A stretch of DNA of 11,217 nt from Candidatus Cellulosilyticum pullistercoris (GTDB lineage Bacteria; Bacillota; Clostridia; Lachnospirales; Cellulosilyticaceae), in assembly GCA_018883705.1 (NCBI GenBank), contig JAHLFQ010000150.1:1-11217 (forward strand). Reading direction: 5' to 3'. The notes below the pieces were generated by a model that was given only the letters and a program-made list of their open reading frames with translations, had not been told where the DNA came from and did no database searches. Of this stretch, positions 7,328 through 11,217 are shown piece by piece. Numbering within the stretch: the first letter of the stretch is position 1; every line of letters begins with the position of its first letter. Made by a program: the position numbers and the translations under genes.

Positions 7328-7356
7328 TTTATTTCTTTAACATTTTATGATAAAAT
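7328..7356 (+). promoter_or_regulatory. Likely promoter of the papain-fold/propeller pair
   Basis: TAAAAT (7351-7356) is preceded by TGA, forming an extended -10 box, with a weak TTTATT (7328-7333) 17 bp upstream. The predicted leader is about 43 nt. A perfect 14-bp palindrome TTATTTATAAATAA (7296-7309) lies just upstream, between this promoter and the divergent UPF0178 gene. It may be an operator or simply AT-rich DNA. Confidence 0.45.
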
Positions 7357-7405
7357 ACAACTAGTATGTATCCAAATGAAGATATCTTAATAAGGTGGTG
7401 AAACC

Positions 7406-8230
7406 TTGAAACTAAGAACGTTCTTAATTCTATTTTTTATATCACTTTTTTCTTTCTTTTTTCTATATCAAAGATACTTACTTCAAAATCCACGCTATAC
7501 CCCAGAGGTAGATGCTATAGATTTAAGTTTACTTTTAGAAAAAGAAACATTTAGCGATGAAGATTACGAGATTTTCTATACTCAAACAGGCCTTAGTAAG
7601 CCTATTGTTGATGAACTTGCTTCTCAGCCTGATTTTAAGGAAAAAATGTTTAATTTTCAAGAAAACTATTTAAAGGAGGTTTCTGTGTATTCGGAATTTC
7701 TACCTCCACTTACGACTTGTGAACTAGTAGGTGAATCCTCAGAGACTGAAAATGATAAAGCCTTTACCCTTGCTCCTTATCATAATGGCTATCTATTTTT
7801 TACAAAGTCGACATTTACTATGAATTGGCGACATGGACATATAGGTATAGTAACGGATGAAATAAGAGGTATTACTCTAGAAGCGCTTAATCCTGGTTCT
7901 CCAACCATGGAGCAACATGTAAGTAAATGGGAATACTATCCTACTTTTAAAATGATGCGTCTTAAAAATGTGCCACAATCTACACTAGATGCTATAGCTA
8001 GCTATGCCACAACATATCTTAAAGGTCTTCCTTATAATATTTTAGCAGATAAGGCTCAAGAAACCCCAACGGATACGCATTGCGCCTTACTCATTTGGCA
8101 GGCTTTTAATCATTTTGGTTATGACTTAGATGCCACAGGTGGCCTTTTTGTCTCTCCTAAAAACATAGCAAGTAGTCCACTCTTAGAAGTACTTCAAATT
8201 TACGGTTTTAACCCTAACAAGGATTGGTGA
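7406..8230 (+). CDS. Membrane-anchored YiiX-like permuted papain-fold hydrolase
   Basis: Likely an extracytoplasmic cysteine hydrolase of the circularly permuted NlpC/P60 (YiiX/YebB-like) group, whose members are suspected amidases or peptidases of cell-wall or lipid substrates. Residues 4-21 are one hydrophobic segment without a clear cleavage site, so probably an anchor with the catalytic part outside. The permuted order is visible: YLFFTKSTF (129-137), then RHGHIGIVT with H143/H145, E159 in TLEALNPGS, GLPYN at 208-211, and the likely nucleophile C226 in DTHCALLIWQAF. In ordinary NlpC/P60 enzymes the Cys comes before the His. The start is TTG at 7406, the only candidate after an in-frame stop at 7391-7393, with AAGGTGG at 7392-7398. 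The natural substrate is unknown. The next gene overlaps or abuts its stop codon. Confidence 0.75.
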   Translation: MKLRTFLILFFISLFSFFFLYQRYLLQNPRYTPEVDAIDLSLLLEKETFSDEDYEIFYTQTGLSKPIVDELASQPDFKEKMFNFQENYLKEVSVYSEFLPPLTTCELVGESSETENDKAFTLAPYHNGYLFFTKSTFTMNWRHGHIGIVTDEIRGITLEALNPGSPTMEQHVSKWEYYPTFKMMRLKNVPQSTLDAIASYATTYLKGLPYNILADKAQETPTDTHCALLIWQAFNHFGYDLDATGGLFVSPKNIASSPLLEVLQIYGFNPNKDW

Positions 8231-8232
8231 TT

Positions 8233-9288
8233 ATGCAAAAGAAGACTTTAATAATGAGTAGCTTATTATGTAGTATTTTTTTATTAATTGCAGGATTCAT
8301 TAGACCCTTTAACAAAGGATCATCAGCTACTACAACACTCAAAGGACCTGTGTTAATTGACCGCTTACAAGATAAGCCTTTTCATCTTCAACTTATTTAT
8401 GGTGATATCAGCCTCACTGATATTAAGGTATATGATGTATCACCTAGTCAATTTTTAATAAATGATGTACCCTATACAAGCTTTACAGAAGGCTTCATCC
8501 CTAGCGAAAAAAATAATAGGCTTTTAGAAGCGGTTAATCAATTTCGTAGCCTTCATCATTTAAATACTATTTCTTATTACTATGATTACACCGAGACGGC
8601 TCATTATGATTTTCTTTCTCTTTCAGATGGCTTAGACACACTTTATATCATTAATAAAAATACAGGTGAAGTTCAAACACCTCATTTTGATGTACCTTAT
8701 GCTTCTGAGAAGCAGTATGTTTATCACATCAAAGAAGGTACAGATGCCATCTATATTCTCACAGCAAAATCTAATAGCTACGATGCCTATTTATATCGTT
8801 TAGATAAAGAAACGCTTTCTATTACTGACTCTAAAAAGATTCTGCCGTCTTCTTTAGCCATAAAGCGTCATCACTATGCTCTAAGTGCTAATGGAACTGC
8901 TTTTTTTATCAATGAGGATAGCTTGCTAGTTGAGACACTTACCAAATCTTATCGCTTACCTTTGCCATTTACACCTACTGAGGTTTATTTTGAGGATGGG
9001 CAACTTTATGCCTTTTCTTTATCTGACTTCTTTTTAAGCTATGCTGTCTTGAATAATAACCTTGAAATAGTTAACACTGGTAATTTAAATTTACCTAATA
9101 ATCATGTGAGCCTTGTAGACGCTTTACTAAATGGTACGACGCTGTATACCATTACCTATGATACGAATCACCCTTTATATCGTAATTACCTCACTTTATA
9201 TAATTTATCTACAGGTGAAATGATTTATTGCCTAGCACTTAAAACTTCAGATCAACTTGCGCTACTGGATGCTAACCTTATCACCTAG
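8233..9288 (+). CDS. Exported protein with beta-propeller-like repeats, function unknown
   Basis: I do not recognise a named family. An N-terminal hydrophobic stretch (LLCSIFLLIAGFI, about 11-23) is a signal peptide or anchor; the Cys lacks a proper lipobox. The remainder has repeated strands of the form D-x-L-Y-x-I-x-x-x-T-G-E-V, for example DTLYIINKNTGEV, AYLYRLDKETLSI and YLTLYNLSTGEM, typical of propeller blades in extracellular proteins. I choose the ATG at 8233 because AAGGA (8219-8223) lies 9 nt upstream inside the previous gene. TTG at 8224 and GTG at 8227 are alternatives that would overlap that gene's end. The 2-nt gap (or short overlap) indicates translational coupling, so the protein probably works with, or regulates, the papain-fold enzyme. 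Confidence 0.75.
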   Translation: MQKKTLIMSSLLCSIFLLIAGFIRPFNKGSSATTTLKGPVLIDRLQDKPFHLQLIYGDISLTDIKVYDVSPSQFLINDVPYTSFTEGFIPSEKNNRLLEAVNQFRSLHHLNTISYYYDYTETAHYDFLSLSDGLDTLYIINKNTGEVQTPHFDVPYASEKQYVYHIKEGTDAIYILTAKSNSYDAYLYRLDKETLSITDSKKILPSSLAIKRHHYALSANGTAFFINEDSLLVETLTKSYRLPLPFTPTEVYFEDGQLYAFSLSDFFLSYAVLNNNLEIVNTGNLNLPNNHVSLVDALLNGTTLYTITYDTNHPLYRNYLTLYNLSTGEMIYCLALKTSDQLALLDANLIT

Positions 9289-9304
9289 CATCTACTTCAT
9301 CAAT

Positions 9305-9351
9305 AAAAAAGAATAAGCTCTAAGCCTCCAGCTTAGAGCTTATTCTTTTTT
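9305..9351. terminator. Perfect 21-bp bidirectional terminator
   Basis: The arms 9305-9325 and 9331-9351 are exactly complementary around the loop CTCCA. The left arm starts with six A and the right arm ends with six T, so it reads as a terminator on both strands. It begins 16 bp after the stop codon of the propeller-like gene and its last base is the third base of the stop codon of the opposing thioesterase gene. Confidence 0.92.
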
Positions 9352-10103
9352 TATTTCTTACTACTTACTAAAACCACTTTTGCTACAAAGTAATTAATGG
9401 CATCATCTATACTATTGCCATATACAACATATTCATTAGATTCATTTTGACTCAGTACAACTTTCACTTCCGTCCCATAAGTAATAGAAGTATTATAATT
9501 GATTTCGAAGGTTCTAATCTCATGGTCTCTTAAGAGCTCTAACGGTAACATGTCTACTACCCATTTAATATAATGGGCATTATTCATATGCTCATTTAAA
9601 TCAATTTCAGAATAATAGGCTTTACGCCTTTCTACTTTGAGAACACTTTCTGGAATTTTTAACTTTACTAGACTTTCTCCTTCATAAGGAAAGTCTAAAA
9701 ATGATAAAGCTCCTGTATTTCCTTTAATTTTTACTGGTCTTCTTTTAGCGGCATCCATAAGGAGGTAATTACCTATAATATGGCCTATCTTTTTTCCACT
9801 TTCGTTATAAATATCAAATAACCTAACGGCATAGAGCTTTTCATAGCCTACAGGATACGTTTCCATAACTATTTTTTCTTCCCATTTAGGGTAGTCATCA
9901 ATAACATATTTAACTTTAGATAGAATCCAGTAGTACTCAGGTGTCTCACTATTTTTATAATAATTAAAATTTAATAGAGAAGCATGATTTGCGGCTATAA
10001 TCTGCATATAGCTACATAATCCATTGATCGTCATTTTTCCTGTGAAATCAATGGCATCAAACTGTACTTTATAGGCTTCTTTTAGTTTTAATGACATGCT
10101 CAT
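9351..10103 (-). CDS. Acyl-ACP thioesterase (FatA/FatB-like)
   Basis: Double hotdog-fold enzyme expected to release free fatty acids from acyl carrier protein in the cytoplasm. The N-terminal hotdog has the family pattern (FDAIDFTGKMTINGLCSYMQ at about 15-34), and the C-terminal hotdog carries the active-site stretch DLNEHMNNAHYIKW (168-181) with D168, N170 and H172. In plant FatB the network is D281, N283, H285 and E319. The residue at the matching distance here is S206 in INYNTSITYG, so the usual glutamate appears replaced (see findings). The length of 250 residues is usual for bacterial members. The start ATG at 10103 has GGGGGAGA just upstream; a second ATG at 10095-10097 is possible. It follows queA by 26 nt on the same strand, so it is probably expressed with it. 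Confidence 0.88.
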   Translation of the reverse strand: MSMSLKLKEAYKVQFDAIDFTGKMTINGLCSYMQIIAANHASLLNFNYYKNSETPEYYWILSKVKYVIDDYPKWEEKIVMETYPVGYEKLYAVRLFDIYNESGKKIGHIIGNYLLMDAAKRRPVKIKGNTGALSFLDFPYEGESLVKLKIPESVLKVERRKAYYSEIDLNEHMNNAHYIKWVVDMLPLELLRDHEIRTFEINYNTSITYGTEVKVVLSQNESNEYVVYGNSIDDAINYFVAKVVLVSSKK

Positions 10104-10129
10104 TTCTCCCCCTTCTCTTTTGTGCTAAA

Positions 10130-11152
10130 CTATCGAATAAACATAGCATCTCCAAAGCTAAAGAAGCGATAATCCTCTTTTACAGCTTCATTATAAGCAG
10201 CTAATGTATGCTCTTTTCCTGCAAGTGCACTCACTAACATAATCAGTGTAGATTCTGGCAGATGGAAATTAGTAATGAGCGCATCAATACATTTAAAGGT
10301 ATATCCTGGATAAATAAAGATATTCGTCCAACCGCTACGTGCTGTAAGCATACCATTTTCATCAGCATTAGATTCTACTGTTCTTGTACTAGTTGTTCCA
10401 ACAGAAATAATACGTCCGCCTGCTTTTTTTGTTTCATTGATTATATCGGCATTTGCTTGTGTAATTTCATAAAACTCTGAATGCATTTCATGTTCTAGTA
10501 TATCATCTACTTTTACAGGTCTAAATGTACCTAACCCCACATGAAGGGTCACATAAGCAATCTTAACACCTTTTTCTTTAATTTTTTCTAAAAGTTCTGT
10601 GGTAAAGTGAAGACCTGCCGTAGGTGCTGCTGCACTTCCTTCATGTTTTGAATAAACTGTTTGATAACGCTCTTTATCCTCTAGCTTCTCATGAATATAA
10701 GGTGGAAGTGGCATTTCTCCTAATCTATCTAATACTTCTTCAAATATTCCTTCATATTCGAAGCTTACAATACGCTTACCATCTTCAATAATTTCTTCTA
10801 CCTTAGCTTTTAAAATCCCTTCACCAAAGATAATTTCATCTCCAATACGCGCCTTTTTCCCTGGCTTTACAAGTACTTCCCAGCGTTTTTCTTCTTTTCG
10901 TGTGAGTAAAAGGAATTCAACCTTACCACCTGAAGGTCTAGCACCAAATAGTCTAGCTGGAATAACTCTTGTATCATTTAATACCAAGCAGTCACCCTCA
11001 TTTAAATACTCTATTATATCATAAAAGTGTTGGTGCTTTGTTTCACCAGTCACTTTATCAAGCACCATAAGTTTTGAACTTGTACGATCTTTAAGTGGTA
11101 CTTGTGCGATTTGCTCTTCTGGTAAGTTAAAGTAAAAATCACTTGTCTTCAT
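10130..11152 (-). CDS. queA: S-adenosylmethionine:tRNA ribosyltransferase-isomerase
   Basis: Transfers and isomerises the ribosyl part of S-adenosylmethionine onto preQ1 in tRNA, giving epoxyqueuosine; it acts after Tgt in queuosine synthesis. Conserved stretches include LNDTRVIPARLFG (58-70), LPPYI (149-153), EGSAAAPTAGLHFT (171-184), VTLHVGLGTFRPV (201-213), TTSTRTVES (253-261) and NFHLPESTL (295-303). The length of 340 residues is normal and the protein is complete. Two adjacent ATG codons are possible. I prefer the second (11150-11152), which gives MKTSDFYF as in relatives and 7 nt from AGGAG (11160-11164); the first adds one Met (end 11155). The thioesterase gene follows after 26 nt. tgt and yajC, often its direct neighbours, are about 6.6 kb further along the same strand. 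Confidence 0.96.
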   Translation of the reverse strand: MKTSDFYFNLPEEQIAQVPLKDRTSSKLMVLDKVTGETKHQHFYDIIEYLNEGDCLVLNDTRVIPARLFGARPSGGKVEFLLLTRKEEKRWEVLVKPGKKARIGDEIIFGEGILKAKVEEIIEDGKRIVSFEYEGIFEEVLDRLGEMPLPPYIHEKLEDKERYQTVYSKHEGSAAAPTAGLHFTTELLEKIKEKGVKIAYVTLHVGLGTFRPVKVDDILEHEMHSEFYEITQANADIINETKKAGGRIISVGTTSTRTVESNADENGMLTARSGWTNIFIYPGYTFKCIDALITNFHLPESTLIMLVSALAGKEHTLAAYNEAVKEDYRFFSFGDAMFIR

Positions 11153-11172
11153 CATTTATCTCCTGTCTTTAA

Positions 11173-11201
11173 AATCTATTAATCATTGGTCATTTCATCA
11201 A
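11173..11201 (-). promoter_or_regulatory. Possible promoter of queA
   Basis: Read leftward, TTGATG (11196-11201) and TAGATT (11173-11178) are separated by 17 bp. This would put transcription start close to 11166, leaving a leader of only about 14 nt with the ribosome binding site near its 5' end. The match to consensus is moderate. queA could instead be transcribed from upstream genes beyond the edge, since ruvB often precedes it. Confidence 0.3.
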
Positions 11202-11217
11202 GTGCCTATCTGATTTT

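Noticed and set aside
11190..11216. Possible end of an upstream gene (ruvB is common before queA)
   Set aside because: The only open minus-strand frame gives about eight residues with no RuvB-like ending; too short to call.
1..11217. CRISPR array, insertion sequence, phage or defence island
   Set aside because: No regularly spaced repeats, no transposase or integrase frames and no known defence proteins are visible on either strand.

Overview
The window looks like chromosome from an anaerobic, low-GC clostridial Firmicute. A polysaccharide-degrading Lachnospiraceae or Cellulosilyticum-type organism is my guess from the mix of genes and not something the sequence proves. Support comes from strong AGGAGG-type ribosome binding sites, AT-rich intergenic DNA, U-tailed hairpin terminators, clostridial-type Tgt and QueA proteins, a FliB-type cysteine-cluster protein and a secreted pectate lyase.

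Left part (1-2000): the tail of a gene that enters from the left, possibly a glycosyltransferase, ends at a 15-bp-stem terminator. About 400 bp of very AT-rich DNA follows, then a secreted family 9 pectate lyase (569-1588) standing alone as its own transcription unit. Another 418 bp without a gene separates it from the housekeeping genes.

Middle part (2000-7250): tgt and yajC form a leftward operon with its own terminator. Divergent from it across 179 bp is aroC (chorismate synthase), with a good extended -10 promoter. aroC converges on a leftward three-gene set: a UPF0178/DUF188 protein, a FliB-like putative lysine N-methylase with its cysteine cluster, and an unrecognised helical protein. 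A terminator between aroC and this set can serve both directions.

Right part (7250-11217): a rightward pair encodes a membrane-anchored, circularly permuted papain-fold (YiiX-like) enzyme with a TTG start and an overlapping exported protein with beta-propeller-like repeats. A perfect 21-bp hairpin ends the pair and also the opposing queA-thioesterase operon, which begins close to the right edge.

Together, queA and tgt make queuosine in tRNA and yajC belongs to the Sec translocase. The three often sit side by side in bacteria; here they stay on the same strand and in the same order but are split by about 6.6 kb of other genes. Most of the window is ordinary core genome. The points most worth a second look are the papain-fold/propeller pair, the FliB-centred cluster with no flagellar genes in view, and an acyl-ACP thioesterase whose expected active-site glutamate appears to be serine. 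I see no CRISPR array, insertion sequence, phage gene, tRNA or rRNA, and no convincing new defence or mobile system.
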